32,339 nucleotides of DNA from an uncultured Collinsella sp. GTDB taxonomy: Bacteria > Actinomycetota > Coriobacteriia > Coriobacteriales > Coriobacteriaceae. A program made the position numbers and the translations under genes. Every line of letters begins with the position of its first letter. Positions within the stretch are counted from its first letter, which is position 1. Below the pieces are notes generated by a model. It saw only the letters and a program-made list of their open reading frames with translations, did no database searches and was not told the DNA's origin. The stretch covers positions 1-32,339 of the forward strand of contig CAAERJ010000038.1 in assembly GCA_900758375.1 (NCBI GenBank). Direction: 5' to 3'. Below, in pieces: positions 1 to 7,945 of the stretch.

Positions 1-46
1 CGGCTTATGCGCCGGGCGCCCGCTCTGTTTTTGAAAGGAGGATCAC

Positions 47-1006
47 GTGCAATCGTCTAAGAGCCTTAAAACACAACTTGTTGCGGCCGCCGTTAGCGTG
101 GTCCTCTCTGCATTTGCTCTGTCGGCAGCGACCTATGCGTGGTACGTTGCGAACACAAAGGTTTCCGCAAACACGTCAACCATCAGCGCGACGACTAATG
201 GCTTCATCCTTCAGATCGACGAGCTCAAGAACGGTGCCCAGCATGGTGGCGAGCAAAAATCGCTCGAGGCTCAGACCACGGGTGCCACGCTCAGCCCGTC
301 TTCGACTAACGACCTTAAAAGCTGGTACGTTTGCAATGGCTGGAACAACCAGGGCCTGGTAACTGACTATTCAATGCCCTCTTTCTCAACCGCTGCCAAC
401 GCTTTGCCCGGTGAGTATGAGGTTGCCGGTAAGAAGTACAACGCCTTCATTCGAAGCGAATATATCGTCTACACCATTACCGATACTGGCACGGCTGACG
501 TTTACCTTGACGCGTCTGACGGTGAGCCCGTAACGATTGAGCCCGTGGGTGGCGAGGCGTCGGAGACCATGGTTGGTTCTCTGCGCGTTGCGATTACCAC
601 GCAGGAGATTGGGCCTGACGGCAAGTCGTGTGTCGGCGAAGAAAAACTGCGCGTTGTATATGCCATGCGCGATGAGACGGGCAAGGGTAACGATGCAAGC
701 GCTATTGATGGCTGGACGAGCATCCAAAACAAGAATGGCACTCCGACGCTCGCGAAAGCAACCTATCCCCATATCTTTAAAGGCAGCACGGACGGATGGG
801 TTGCTACTAAGGGTGACAGCGACGATTATTCGGTTGCTACAGGTACCGAACCGATTGCTAGGGGCGTTGGCTACAACGGCGTTGCAGTGCGTGTCTATAT
901 TTGGATGGAAGGTACCGACGCGGATTGTGTTAATGGCAAGTCCATCGAGAACAGCCCGACGACCTATAACGTCAGCGTAAAGCTCGCCGGTGTCGCAACG
1001 TCGTAA
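47..1006 (+). CDS. SipW-dependent TasA/camelysin-like secreted protein
   Basis: This 319-residue protein starts with GTG behind a strong ribosome site (AAAGGAGG at 34-41, 5 nt spacing). The N-terminus has a few basic residues, then a hydrophobic stretch (about residues 10-28) ending in AATYAWY, the typical end of a SipW-type signal peptide. The rest is a polar, Thr/Ser/Asp-rich extracellular domain. It shares three marks with the four substrates at 7050-10607: the A-T-Y-A-W-Y signal end, a P-x-S-T-x-D motif (here PSSTND), and a C-terminal EGTDxDC motif (E288 onward). By family analogy it is a secreted, matrix or fibre-forming subunit matured by a SipW-type peptidase. No peptidase adjoins it; it lies about 6 kb from the main cluster and has its own terminator. 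The function is inferred from the signal peptide and the shared motifs only. Confidence 0.8.
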   Translation: MQSSKSLKTQLVAAAVSVVLSAFALSAATYAWYVANTKVSANTSTISATTNGFILQIDELKNGAQHGGEQKSLEAQTTGATLSPSSTNDLKSWYVCNGWNNQGLVTDYSMPSFSTAANALPGEYEVAGKKYNAFIRSEYIVYTITDTGTADVYLDASDGEPVTIEPVGGEASETMVGSLRVAITTQEIGPDGKSCVGEEKLRVVYAMRDETGKGNDASAIDGWTSIQNKNGTPTLAKATYPHIFKGSTDGWVATKGDSDDYSVATGTEPIARGVGYNGVAVRVYIWMEGTDADCVNGKSIENSPTTYNVSVKLAGVATS

Positions 1007-1036
1007 TGCCGACGTTCGCCACAATGAGGATGGCTA

Positions 1037-1068
1037 AGGGCCCACTTCGAAGGAAGTGGGCCCTTTTT
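1037..1068 (+). terminator. Rho-independent terminator after the TasA-like gene
   Basis: A perfect 11-bp stem (AGGGCCCACTT with AAGTGGGCCCT) closes a 6-nt loop and is followed directly by a run of five T. It starts 30 bp after the stop codon and separates this gene from the HNH gene. Confidence 0.92.
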
Positions 1069-1129
1069 CGTGCGGTGCCATTGTTGCGTAGGCGATAATG
1101 TGAAGAACTGTTCTTCCTGGAGGTTCCTT

Positions 1130-2212
1130 ATGGACGGCATTGCTTCTGGTGTTCCGCTGATTGCTCGGCCGAGTTTTGACCGCGCTTGCAGCTTTGTGCC
1201 GTCCGAATATGTACAGGCCTGGGAGTGGTTCTTGCGCGAGGAGCAGCGTGGCGGCCTGTGGGATAAGCTTCCGCATCGCACCAATGCCGACAGCCCTCAA
1301 TATCCCTTCCGCCTGTCGATTGATTCTGAACTCTTTCCGGTGTCGCGCGATTCGGGCATTTTTTGGCCTGGTCGCGGGCGCGTTAAACATCCGCGCGAGA
1401 AGACCTTCGCACTCTCGGTGCACAATTCCAAGCGCGGCGCCTACCCCGATGTTCCGCCGCTCTATCTTGAGGACGGCACGTGGGTGCTCAAGTATTCGTC
1501 GCAAAGTGCTTCGGTCGAAAACTGGCGCGACCAGGACTACAACCAAAAGATGATCAACTGCATGGAATGCGGCGTTCCAGTTGGCGTGTTCTTTGCAACG
1601 AGCGCTGGCTACAAGGTGCTGGGTCTCGCATTCGTAGAGCGCTACGAGCCCGAGAACAACTGGTTTGTGCTGCACGGCCCCGTCCATAAGGGTGGACCAG
1701 ACGCTCGTTTCTTCCCCGATATGAGTTACATGAAGGACGCTCCGATCGCGGCGGAGTTTTCCGGCGCCCCGGCGAGCGATGAAGAAAAGGTTCGCTACGC
1801 GCTGCGTCGCGAGCGAATCGGCCAGCAGCGTTTTCGCACTGAACTCTTTCAGGCCTACACTGGTCGATGTGCCGTCTCGGGCTGCAACGTCGATGAGGCG
1901 CTCGATGCCGCGCATATCGAGAATTACTCGGGTCCCAAATCGCAAGTTGTCAGCAACGGAATTCTGCTGCGCCGCGACCTGCATTCGCTGTTCGATGCTC
2001 ATCTGATTTCGTTTGAGTTGGTGCGCGGAGATTATCAACTTTGCGGGTCGTATCTTCTGCAGCATACGGATTATGTGACGTTTGTGGGATCGGTGTTGCG
2101 CGAGCCGGACGAACATCGCTTGCGTCCCAACGCTCGATTCCTCGAAGCCCATCGCGCCGAGTTCGATTTCTCGGAATCGCGACGTCGGGCGGAAGCCGTT
2201 GCTCCGTATTAG
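1130..2212 (+). CDS. HNH endonuclease domain protein (restriction-like)
   Basis: The protein has 360 residues. ATG 1130 was chosen over an in-frame upstream ATG at 1070 because GGAGG (1119-1123) sits 6 nt before it and 1070 lies inside the terminator's downstream flank. The C-terminal third carries an HNH nuclease fold: a Cys pair (C247, C252), AAHIE with H262, N276 in the SNGILL segment, and H285 in RRDLHSLFD. This matches the predicted restriction endonuclease group with HNH at the C-terminus. The N-terminal roughly 230 residues are unassigned and may recognise DNA or another ligand. No methyltransferase is next to it, so a classical restriction-modification pair is not visible. Nuclease activity is inferred from the conserved residues; a solitary defence or mobile-element role is possible. 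Confidence 0.8.
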   Translation: MDGIASGVPLIARPSFDRACSFVPSEYVQAWEWFLREEQRGGLWDKLPHRTNADSPQYPFRLSIDSELFPVSRDSGIFWPGRGRVKHPREKTFALSVHNSKRGAYPDVPPLYLEDGTWVLKYSSQSASVENWRDQDYNQKMINCMECGVPVGVFFATSAGYKVLGLAFVERYEPENNWFVLHGPVHKGGPDARFFPDMSYMKDAPIAAEFSGAPASDEEKVRYALRRERIGQQRFRTELFQAYTGRCAVSGCNVDEALDAAHIENYSGPKSQVVSNGILLRRDLHSLFDAHLISFELVRGDYQLCGSYLLQHTDYVTFVGSVLREPDEHRLRPNARFLEAHRAEFDFSESRRRAEAVAPY

Positions 2213-2330
2213 GCAGGTGCGACCCGTCGCAACCCAATCATGTCGATTGATCGGATCGCGCCGCGCCGCACCGAGAACTGCGCGATCCTGCCATCCTCTC
2301 CTCAACAGTTAAAACGGGAAAGGGGAGACC

Positions 2331-2612
2331 ATGGGATGGCGAAGCGATATCGCACGAGGAGTGTACGGAAATCTGCCGCGGGCGCTAATGGACCGGAGCC
2401 TGTTTCCGCTCATCGAGGCCACCTGCAGCCAAGTCTGCCTGCCCTGCCCTCGCTGCGGCGCAGGCCTCCCATGCCTAGACATCGGCTTCATCGACACCCG
2501 CGACAAACACGCCGCCGACTCGCGCGCTCGAACAGGCCTGCGTCTCCCAATCTATCCTCAACAATGCCCAACTTGCGGATGTGCCATTACCTATGACGAG
2601 GCGGAGCTGTAA
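2331..2612 (+). CDS. Small cysteine-rich hypothetical protein, possible zinc ribbon
   Basis: The 93-residue frame begins at ATG 2331 with a good ribosome site (AAAGGGGAG) about 4 nt upstream. It has eight cysteines, including CPRCG (C39, C42) and CPTCGC (C79, C82, C84), which could form a two-knuckle zinc ribbon. I do not recognise the family. It follows the HNH gene by 118 bp on the same strand and faces the convergent DUF4143 gene 54 bp away. A second frame (2240-2596) overlaps but has no comparable ribosome site or motif. The ribosome site and paired Cys motifs make it plausible; the small size keeps confidence moderate. Confidence 0.5.
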   Translation: MGWRSDIARGVYGNLPRALMDRSLFPLIEATCSQVCLPCPRCGAGLPCLDIGFIDTRDKHAADSRARTGLRLPIYPQQCPTCGCAITYDEAEL

Positions 2613-2666
2613 CTTCGTTGACCGAATTGCCGGTCGAACAAATCCGGCGCCCCAGAATGGATTGCC

Positions 2667-3965
2667 CTACGCCCGCAGCGCTCCAATGGGGAACACGTAG
2701 ACGTCGTGCTCGGCGTCGTAGCGGCAGAAGGGCGAGGTCGCGGTGATGACGGCGCAGAACTCCGGCTGGGGGTTGCGCGCGGCAGGGTTCAGAGCGACCT
2801 TGCGGCGCAGGCGCTCGATGTTGCGGATTCCATCGCTAACCTTGGATTCGCCGAGCTTGATTTCTATCGCTGCCCAGCGGCCATCGTTCAGCTCGATGAT
2901 GGCATCGACCTCAAGCCCGTCGGAGTCGCCGTAGTAGTGGAGCGAGCCCGGATGCGAGCCGGGCAGGCACGAGGTGTAGACGCTCAGATCGTGAATGCAC
3001 AGAGACTCAAAGAGCAGGCCAAAAGTCTGACCGTCCGCAAGCAGCCTTTTGGGATTCATTCCAAGCGCGGCTGCGGGAATGGAGGGGTCGGCGAAATAGC
3101 GCTTTGGCTTGGTGCGCAGGCGGGATTTTGCGCGGACGGGTGCATCCCAGCCGGGCAGATTTACGATCGCATACATGCTCTCCAGCATGTCGAGGTAAAA
3201 CGCCACGGTCGAAGTTGCCGGCTGGGCGTCACTGTCACCTAACGAGGCGTCTGCTGCGATGGTGTTGAGCGTAGCAGAGGTCGCAACGTTGCGCGCGAGC
3301 GAGGACACAATGTGCCGCGCTGTAGACCCCACGCCTCCTTTTTGCGGAACGCTGACTTCGTACATGGCATCGAGATACTGGTTGACGACCTCTGCGGCCA
3401 TCTGAGGGCTCGCCCCGACAAGCGCCGGCCACCCTCCACAACAAATTGCGTCGGCCAGCATGGGGAGCGAGCCTGTATAGGCCGAAGGTTCGAATGATCC
3501 TTCGAATAGGTTTTTCAGCGAAACGGATCCCGTCGAAAGACCGCGTTCCCAAAGCGTCATGGTGCTCATATCGAGACGCGCTATGCGACCGGCGCCGCTG
3601 TGAGTGACGGAATCTTTTGCCGGCGTTGACGATCCGGTGAGGATAAAGAGGCCCTTCTCGCCGCCGGATGCATCTACGGCGCGGCGCGTGGCATCCCATG
3701 TTGCGGGGGTCTCCTGCCACTCATCGATGACGTGCGGCTTATTGCCCTGAAGAGCGAGCGAAGGATCGGCTTCGACCAGCGACTTTACGTTTGGGTCATC
3801 AAGATGAACGACGCTCTCACCGAATGCGAGCGCGGTCCATGATTTGCCGCACCACTTTGTGCCCCGAATCTCGACCGCTCCAAAAATCTGGAGCAGGGTT
3901 TGCAGTCGTTCGTCCAAAAGGCGAGGACGGTAGGATTTGGGCTGTTCCGAACCATAAGAAATCAT
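2667..3965 (-). CDS. AAA+ ATPase, DUF4143-type
   Basis: The protein has 432 residues, normal for this family. The start ATG at 3965-3963 was chosen because the upstream extension would run through the 23-bp palindrome array and into the neighbouring gene; GAGG lies about 11 nt upstream. Visible motifs are a Walker A (GTKWCGKS, residues 35-42), a Walker B-like VIDEWQE (D81, E82), a sensor-like LTGSS, and a C-terminal half with the DUF4143 layout that ends in a segment resembling a decayed nuclease fold (DAIIELNDGRWAAIEIKLG). Many bacteria carry several paralogues, often in variable regions, and their role is unclear. The family call is firm and the biology is unknown. The array directly upstream suggests specific regulation. 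Confidence 0.85.
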   Translation of the reverse strand: MISYGSEQPKSYRPRLLDERLQTLLQIFGAVEIRGTKWCGKSWTALAFGESVVHLDDPNVKSLVEADPSLALQGNKPHVIDEWQETPATWDATRRAVDASGGEKGLFILTGSSTPAKDSVTHSGAGRIARLDMSTMTLWERGLSTGSVSLKNLFEGSFEPSAYTGSLPMLADAICCGGWPALVGASPQMAAEVVNQYLDAMYEVSVPQKGGVGSTARHIVSSLARNVATSATLNTIAADASLGDSDAQPATSTVAFYLDMLESMYAIVNLPGWDAPVRAKSRLRTKPKRYFADPSIPAAALGMNPKRLLADGQTFGLLFESLCIHDLSVYTSCLPGSHPGSLHYYGDSDGLEVDAIIELNDGRWAAIEIKLGESKVSDGIRNIERLRRKVALNPAARNPQPEFCAVITATSPFCRYDAEHDVYVFPIGALRA

Positions 3966-3994
3966 GATTTGATAAACCTCATTACCTGGGCATA

Positions 3995-4076
3995 CTCGAT
4001 TTTCGAGGATAATCATACTCGATTTTCGAGGAATTTCACGCTCGATTTTCGAGGAAATCTGGACTCGATTTTCGAG
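3995..4076. repeat. Four tandem palindromes at 23-bp spacing upstream of the DUF4143 gene
   Basis: The 13-mer CTCGATTTTCGAG, an inverted repeat CTCGA-TTT-TCGAG, occurs four times without a mismatch, at 3995-4007, 4018-4030, 4041-4053 and 4064-4076. The start-to-start distance is 23 bp each time, while the 10-bp spacers differ in sequence. The array fills most of the 118-bp gap between two minus-strand genes and ends 30 bp before the ATPase start codon. The period is not a multiple of three and the spacers diverge, so a coding origin is unlikely. It reads as a multi-site operator or other protein-binding array. Confidence 0.9.
4012..4017 (-). promoter_or_regulatory. Possible -10 element inside the palindrome array
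   Basis: On the minus strand a TATGAT hexamer lies in the spacer between the first two palindromes, about 47 bp before the DUF4143 ATPase start codon. No good -35 is visible at the usual distance. If it is used, repressor binding at the flanking palindromes would cover the promoter. Confidence 0.3.
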
Positions 4077-4083
4077 TTTTGTC

Positions 4084-4782
4084 CTACAGGTAGATTCCCT
4101 CGAACAGGGTCTTATGGAACTGGGTGTGGTGGTCGCGCGCCCAGGTGAAGAGCGCCTGGTTAAAGTTGCCTTGGCCGGCGGGGATGCCATAGACGCCGGC
4201 GACTTCCACGCGCACGAACTCCAGCGCGGGCAGCTTGTTGATGGCCGTGAGTGCAAACGGCGACGTGGGCTCCTCGAACAGGTAATGGCTGCCTTGCAGC
4301 GCACCGCAGCCGGTGCAGGTGCTGGCGAGCGATACGGTCTTGGTGGTGCGCGACGTTACGGGCTTGTAACCGCAGCGCTCGCGCAGGTAGTCGCGGATCT
4401 CGGCCGGCACGCAGCCCAGCGCGGGGACGATGGCTATGGCGTTGGCTCGGGCGGTGTCGATCGCGATGTGGCCCGCGTCGTCCATGGCGGGCGCAGCGCT
4501 GGGCGCGGCCTTGCTGCCCGATCCCTCGGCCGCCAAATACGGAATGCCAAAGGCCGCGACCGTCGTCTGCTCGTGGCACTTCCAACATTCGCGCTTGCCT
4601 AGCACCAGGTAGATGTAGGGCGCGCTGGGGTCGGAGCGGTCCACGCCGGGCAGCCACGCGGCAAAGGGCTCGGGGTTGACGCCATCGGGCACGTACCAGA
4701 TCTTCTTGGCCCGGTCCCACTTGGCGCCCAGGGCCTTGGCCTCGTCTTTGTGCGAAAAGGGAACATCGAGCTCGGTGCGCAT
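4084..4782 (-). CDS. DUF5710 domain protein with a possible zinc site
   Basis: The protein has 232 residues. ATG 4782-4780 follows a clear ribosome site (AAGGAG) at 6 nt. The first 45 or so residues form a DUF5710-type module: a short strand (LDVPFSHKDEAK), then ALGAKWDRAKKIWYVP and an F-x-x-W-L end. This module is known from DNA primase- and relaxase-associated proteins and is thought to bind nucleic acid. A Cys pair (C66-W-K-C69) and a second pair (C156-T-G-C159) could together bind zinc. The C-terminal part is unassigned. It lies 118 bp upstream of the DUF4143 gene on the same strand, with the palindrome array between them. The domain call is fairly safe and the function is open. Confidence 0.75.
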   Translation of the reverse strand: MRTELDVPFSHKDEAKALGAKWDRAKKIWYVPDGVNPEPFAAWLPGVDRSDPSAPYIYLVLGKRECWKCHEQTTVAAFGIPYLAAEGSGSKAAPSAAPAMDDAGHIAIDTARANAIAIVPALGCVPAEIRDYLRERCGYKPVTSRTTKTVSLASTCTGCGALQGSHYLFEEPTSPFALTAINKLPALEFVRVEVAGVYGIPAGQGNFNQALFTWARDHHTQFHKTLFEGIYL

Positions 4783-5183
4783 GGCGGCTCCTTTGTGTGG
4801 CTTGCGGTGCATGTGCTCCAAGGATACCCCAGCGTTGGATGCTCGATGCGCACGACTGGGCCGGCGGTGTTTGAACTGGCGGCCGGTGGCGCCTGCTGTC
4901 TTAACGAGGCGATTGCGGCGTGGCGTGCGGTCGCTGGATGGATGCTTCGACCGTCCAAGAAGTCGCGGGGCATTTTGGCGAGGGCGCACCGTCAAGCAAA
5001 TGGGCAAGTGCATGGTCAGCTTTTGGTCAGTTGAGCGGCAACCTTGCCAAAAGCTTGACGGATTTGCATTTAGACGTCGACGAATGAACACTTTGGTTGC
5101 ACCGTGGCAAAAAACCGCTGGTCGTTTGCCGAAAACTCGCCGGAGTCGCGAGCCGCCTCCGATGCACATGCTATCTTCGCGCC
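4783..5183. other. Divergent intergenic region, no gene seen
   Basis: About 400 bp separate two divergent genes. Every open frame here is short, lacks a ribosome site, or extends a neighbour. A TATCCT on the minus strand (AGGATA at 4821-4826) could be the -10 of the DUF5710 gene. The plus-strand end holds the extended -10 of the next gene. Confidence 0.5.
5169..5177 (+). promoter_or_regulatory. Extended -10 promoter giving a probably leaderless transcript
   Basis: TGCTATCTT ends 6 nt before ATG 5184, so transcription starting 7 nt downstream of the -10 would begin at the A of the start codon. No Shine-Dalgarno sequence precedes that ATG, which fits leaderless initiation, common in actinobacteria. 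Confidence 0.5.
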
Positions 5184-6284
5184 ATGAGTTACTTCATCGT
5201 TTCACATAACGCTGCACTGGCGCTCTTGGCGCACATCCCGAACCCGCGCTTTGGGGATTCGGAACCAGAGGTCGTGTCGATCGCGGGCGCCTGCGCGCTC
5301 TCGGATCAAGAAGCGCAGGAGGTTATCGATCGCTATGACCTGGGAATCGATACGCTGGATTTGCTGGTGCCGTCGCGCGCCGACCGTCGGCGGAGCAAGC
5401 ACGTTAAGACGCATCTGTGCACCAACGAGCTCCCGGCAGGTTCGTTTATCTCGCTGGGCCACTGGATGGGCGACCTGGATGCATACGTGTGCTCTCCCGA
5501 GCTGGCGTTTTTGCAGGCAGCGCACGATGGCGATGCGGCGGCCATCTATGCCGGCTATGCCATGACATCGGACTACCGGCTGGATAACCTTGCTCCCGGC
5601 GGGGTAACAAGCAGGGATGCGGGCATGCGCGACGGCAGGCTCACGACCAAGGAGCTCATTGCGGCGTACCTTGACCGGGCGTCAAAGGTGAGGGGCGCCG
5701 CCAAGGCGAAGGCGTTGCTTCCGTGCGTGGAAGAGGGCTCACGGTCTCCAAGGGAGTCGGGGCTTTGCATGTTTATGTCGCTACCTGCGTATTACGGCGG
5801 GCTTGCGCTGGGCAAGGCCGAACTGAACAAGAAGTACTTCATTCGCGACGGTTACAACGATGGGCGCAACCGCAAACTGCGCGTGTTGGAGCGCACACCC
5901 GACATAACGCTTACGGCGAAAGCAGAGGTGGGCTTGGATAAAGTAAGGGCTGGCTTGCTGCCCGAGGTGTTTACCGCACTGGTCGATTACGACAGCGATG
6001 CCATCCATGACGGAAGCGAGAAAATCCACAAGGATGCCGAGCGCCGCAACGAGCTGCAGATGCTCAATGAGGTCGCGTACTTTACGGTGACGACTGACCA
6101 GGCGAGCGACTACGAAAAGCTCGTTCGCCTGTGCGAGCGCATCCGACGCAAGCTGCATCGTCGCAAGCGGCCCATATTTTACAAGCCTATGACTGAGGAA
6201 GCGCGATATTTGGCACAGGCGCGCCTCGAGACAAAGCGGTTTAAGCTCTGGCAGACCGTTATTGAGGCGCATCAGTATTGGTAG
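5184..6284 (+). CDS. Coriobacteriia protein with a PD-(D/E)xK/DUF559-like C-terminal domain
   Basis: The protein has 366 residues. I place the start at ATG 5184, since an extended -10 ends 6 nt before it; the in-frame ATG at 5097 lies upstream of that promoter. The first 130 or so residues resemble the AbiEi/DUF559-type proteins of this class, with an LPAGSF segment and an SPELAFLQAA helix. The C-terminal domain has VDYDSDAIHDG (D268, D270, H275, D276, G277) followed by DAERR (284-288) and a helix rich in Arg/Lys. The same HDG-x6-DAER pattern recurs at matching spacing in the gene at 30899-31972, so the two are distant paralogues. A Vsr/DUF559-like nuclease fold is the best guess. The catalytic acid-x-Lys signature is not clear, so activity is uncertain. 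Confidence 0.7.
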   Translation: MSYFIVSHNAALALLAHIPNPRFGDSEPEVVSIAGACALSDQEAQEVIDRYDLGIDTLDLLVPSRADRRRSKHVKTHLCTNELPAGSFISLGHWMGDLDAYVCSPELAFLQAAHDGDAAAIYAGYAMTSDYRLDNLAPGGVTSRDAGMRDGRLTTKELIAAYLDRASKVRGAAKAKALLPCVEEGSRSPRESGLCMFMSLPAYYGGLALGKAELNKKYFIRDGYNDGRNRKLRVLERTPDITLTAKAEVGLDKVRAGLLPEVFTALVDYDSDAIHDGSEKIHKDAERRNELQMLNEVAYFTVTTDQASDYEKLVRLCERIRRKLHRRKRPIFYKPMTEEARYLAQARLETKRFKLWQTVIEAHQYW

Positions 6285-6320
6285 AGCGGGCCTTTGGCGG
6301 CGGAGGGGTGCTGCCGTATT

Positions 6321-6501
6321 GAAGGTGAATGGTTTCCTGCGAAGTGAACGAGCGTTTTTGGACCCCCCGAAGCATCCACACTTTTTGGCGCCAAAACCGC
6401 AGGATTCTAACGACAAAACCGCAGGAAATGAGCTGCCAAAAGTGTCGATGCTCCGGGGGTTCGTTTTGGCTCGTTCACTTCGCGGGAAACCATTCACCTT
6501 C
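6321..6501. repeat. 181-bp imperfect inverted repeat, possible MITE or structured RNA
   Basis: The outer arms 6321-6353 and 6469-6501 (33 bp each) are reverse complements with one mismatch. Complementarity continues inward in blocks, for example CACACTTTTTGGC near 6377-6390 against GCCAAAAGTGTCG. The centre holds a 13-bp direct repeat, CAAAACCGCAGGA, at 6392-6404 and 6414-6426. An open frame runs across it but has no gene-like features. Confidence 0.85.
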
Positions 6502-6546
6502 GATTTGCGGGGGTCGCCCGGATATGGCTGCGAGGCCCATTCGGGC

Positions 6547-6672
6547 CTGATCGGGGCGCTCGCTGGGGTTGTTTGGGCGACTTTGGGCTTGGCTGGGGTG
6601 GCCTCCGGTGTTGTCGAGACCACTTTGGGCTCGATTGGTGTGGTTGCTGGCGTTGTTGAGACGGCTTTGGGC
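6547..6672. repeat. Three degenerate 42-bp tandem repeats
   Basis: Units end in the same nine bases (ACTTTGGGC, ACTTTGGGC, GCTTTGGGC) at 6588, 6630 and 6672, exactly 42 bp apart, with further matches through each unit. The period is a multiple of three. The minus strand would read a Pro/Thr-rich 14-residue repeat, but that frame runs through the tRNA and lacks a start signal. It may be a remnant of a coding repeat. Confidence 0.7.
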
Positions 6673-6701
6673 GCCGCGACGCCCGCATGGCTTGGCGGCG
6701 T

Positions 6702-6737
6702 AAAACAAAACAGCTCAGAGGCGAAGCCTCTAAGCTG
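6702..6737 (-). terminator. Rho-independent terminator of tRNA-Val
   Basis: Read on the minus strand, CAGCTTAGAGGC and GCCTCTGAGCTG pair around a short TTCG-type loop and are followed by TTTTGTTTT. It begins 9 bp after the tRNA 3' end. Confidence 0.85.
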
Positions 6738-6745
6738 CGAACATT

Positions 6746-6820
6746 TGGTGGGCGTTAGAAGATTTGAACTTCTGACCTCTTCCGTGTCAGGGAAGCGCTC
6801 TCCCCCTGAGCTAAACGCCC
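6746..6820 (-). tRNA. tRNA-Val (anticodon GAC)
   Basis: The minus strand folds as a standard cloverleaf of 75 nt. The acceptor stem is GGGCGTT/AACGCCC, the D-arm contains AGCTCAGGGGGAGAGC, the anticodon stem CTTCC/GGAAG closes the loop CTGACAC with anticodon GAC, and the T-arm has GTTCAAATC. The CCA end is encoded after discriminator A. Confidence 0.95.
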
Positions 6821-6849
6821 GATCAAGGGTGCGCGAGTGCGCAGGGAAT

Positions 6850-6878
6850 AATATAACGGAGCTCCCGCCCAGTGGCAA
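6850..6878 (-). promoter_or_regulatory. Promoter of tRNA-Val
   Basis: On the minus strand TTGCCA (6873-6878) and TATATT (6850-6855) are separated by exactly 17 bp. The predicted start lies about 22 nt before the tRNA. It is the most canonical promoter in the window. Confidence 0.7.
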
Positions 6879-7049
6879 GAACTATTTTTAAAAAGCGGCG
6901 ATTTGCGACCCTATCCGCCCCGATGCAGCGCGAACAGCACGCGGAAAGTCGCGATTGTACCCCCGATGAACTGCACATTCGCGTAAAATAACTCCATTAT
7001 GGGCAAATGGTGTCCAGGTAGTTTACAGCACAGCATCTGGGGGAGGGGC

Positions 7050-7934
7050 ATGTCGGACGCACGCTCGCTGCGAAAACAGTTCAATCGCATGCTCGCCACG
7101 TTGCTGGTGGCGCTTGCTGCTGCCGGAGCTGTAACGTATGCCTGGTACATCTACAACGCCAACCGCCATATCACCGATGTCAAGATGGCCGCGGGTACGG
7201 GCGTGACCTTCCTCATCTCCAACGAGTACGACGGCGAATACAAAACCAACGCCGGCCTGAGCTTTGCAGGTCTGCTCGATCCCGTCTCGACCGACAACGT
7301 GCTCAACGGCTTTCAAAAGGTAACGGGCTTTACCGGCGGAACCACGCAGGACTCTTTGTTTGCCAGCATGTTTGGCGCGGCTGAGCATTCCGACTACTAC
7401 AAGACCTCTCTGTACCTGGCCACTAACTCGGCCGCAACCGACGTGTACCTGTCGGGCATCGACTTTACCGAGCAGGATCCGGCAAAACCCATCTCCACCG
7501 CCCTGCGCGTGGGGCTGGTTGTCTATGCTCCAGGGCAGAGCGACACCGTTACGGGCCAGTACGTCTTTGAGGTCTCGGGCGAGCACAATCCCCAGGCGCG
7601 CTATAACACGCTCGATGGTAAGGACGCCGGCGAAAGCGAGCAGAACCACCTGGTACTCGACAGCACCCGCTCCGATGGTGCCACGGTCCATTTTGACCAG
7701 CTGACCAGCGCAAACTTCTGCGACTACAACGAAGACACCGGCATCGTGAGTCTCAAGGAGGCCACGACCAAGATCTGCAGCTTGCCCGCCGCTGCCAAAG
7801 GCGCCGATCGTAGCACGCCCGTGCGTGTGGATGTATACGTGTGGCTGGAAGGCTGCGATCCCGACTGCACCAACAACCTGGCCGCCACCGGCTTGCAATC
7901 GCTGGCGCTGCGCTTTGCCGGCAAGCGTTCGTAA
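7050..7934 (+). CDS. SipW-dependent TasA/camelysin-like protein 1 of the cluster
   Basis: The protein has 294 residues. ATG 7050 was chosen over the in-frame ATG at 6999 because GGGGGAGGGG sits directly before it and the shorter form gives a clean signal peptide. That peptide has a basic start (residues 4-13), a hydrophobic run (about 14-28) and the end AVTYAWY. The mature part is acidic and Thr/Ser-rich, with a PVSTDN motif and, near the end, VWLEGCDPDC. These marks are shared with its neighbours and with the gene at 47. It is likely exported and cut by one of the two Ser/His signal peptidases downstream, then assembled at the cell surface. It is the first gene of an eight-gene run; a TAAAAT at 6984-6989 might be its -10. 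The exact fibre or matrix role is inferred from the family. Confidence 0.8.
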   Translation: MSDARSLRKQFNRMLATLLVALAAAGAVTYAWYIYNANRHITDVKMAAGTGVTFLISNEYDGEYKTNAGLSFAGLLDPVSTDNVLNGFQKVTGFTGGTTQDSLFASMFGAAEHSDYYKTSLYLATNSAATDVYLSGIDFTEQDPAKPISTALRVGLVVYAPGQSDTVTGQYVFEVSGEHNPQARYNTLDGKDAGESEQNHLVLDSTRSDGATVHFDQLTSANFCDYNEDTGIVSLKEATTKICSLPAAAKGADRSTPVRVDVYVWLEGCDPDCTNNLAATGLQSLALRFAGKRS

Positions 7935-7945
7935 GGGGGCTGGGT

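Noticed and set aside
3995..4076. CRISPR array
   Set aside because: The repeats are only 13 bp and the spacers 10 bp, far too short, and no cas genes are present.
3966..4304. N-terminal extension of the DUF4143 ATPase
   Set aside because: It would translate the palindrome array and overlap the DUF5710 gene; the ATPase motifs all lie after ATG 3965.
1130..6284. A complete restriction-modification system
   Set aside because: An HNH protein and possible nuclease-fold protein are present, but no methyltransferase or specificity subunit is visible.
5781..6878. A minus-strand open frame with a Pro/Thr-rich repeat
   Set aside because: It covers the tRNA on the same strand and the coding region of the gene at 5184; only the tandem repeat inside it is of note.
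6262..6891. A plus-strand open frame of 209 codons
   Set aside because: It runs through the large inverted repeat, the tandem repeat and the tRNA-Val gene and lacks a ribosome site.
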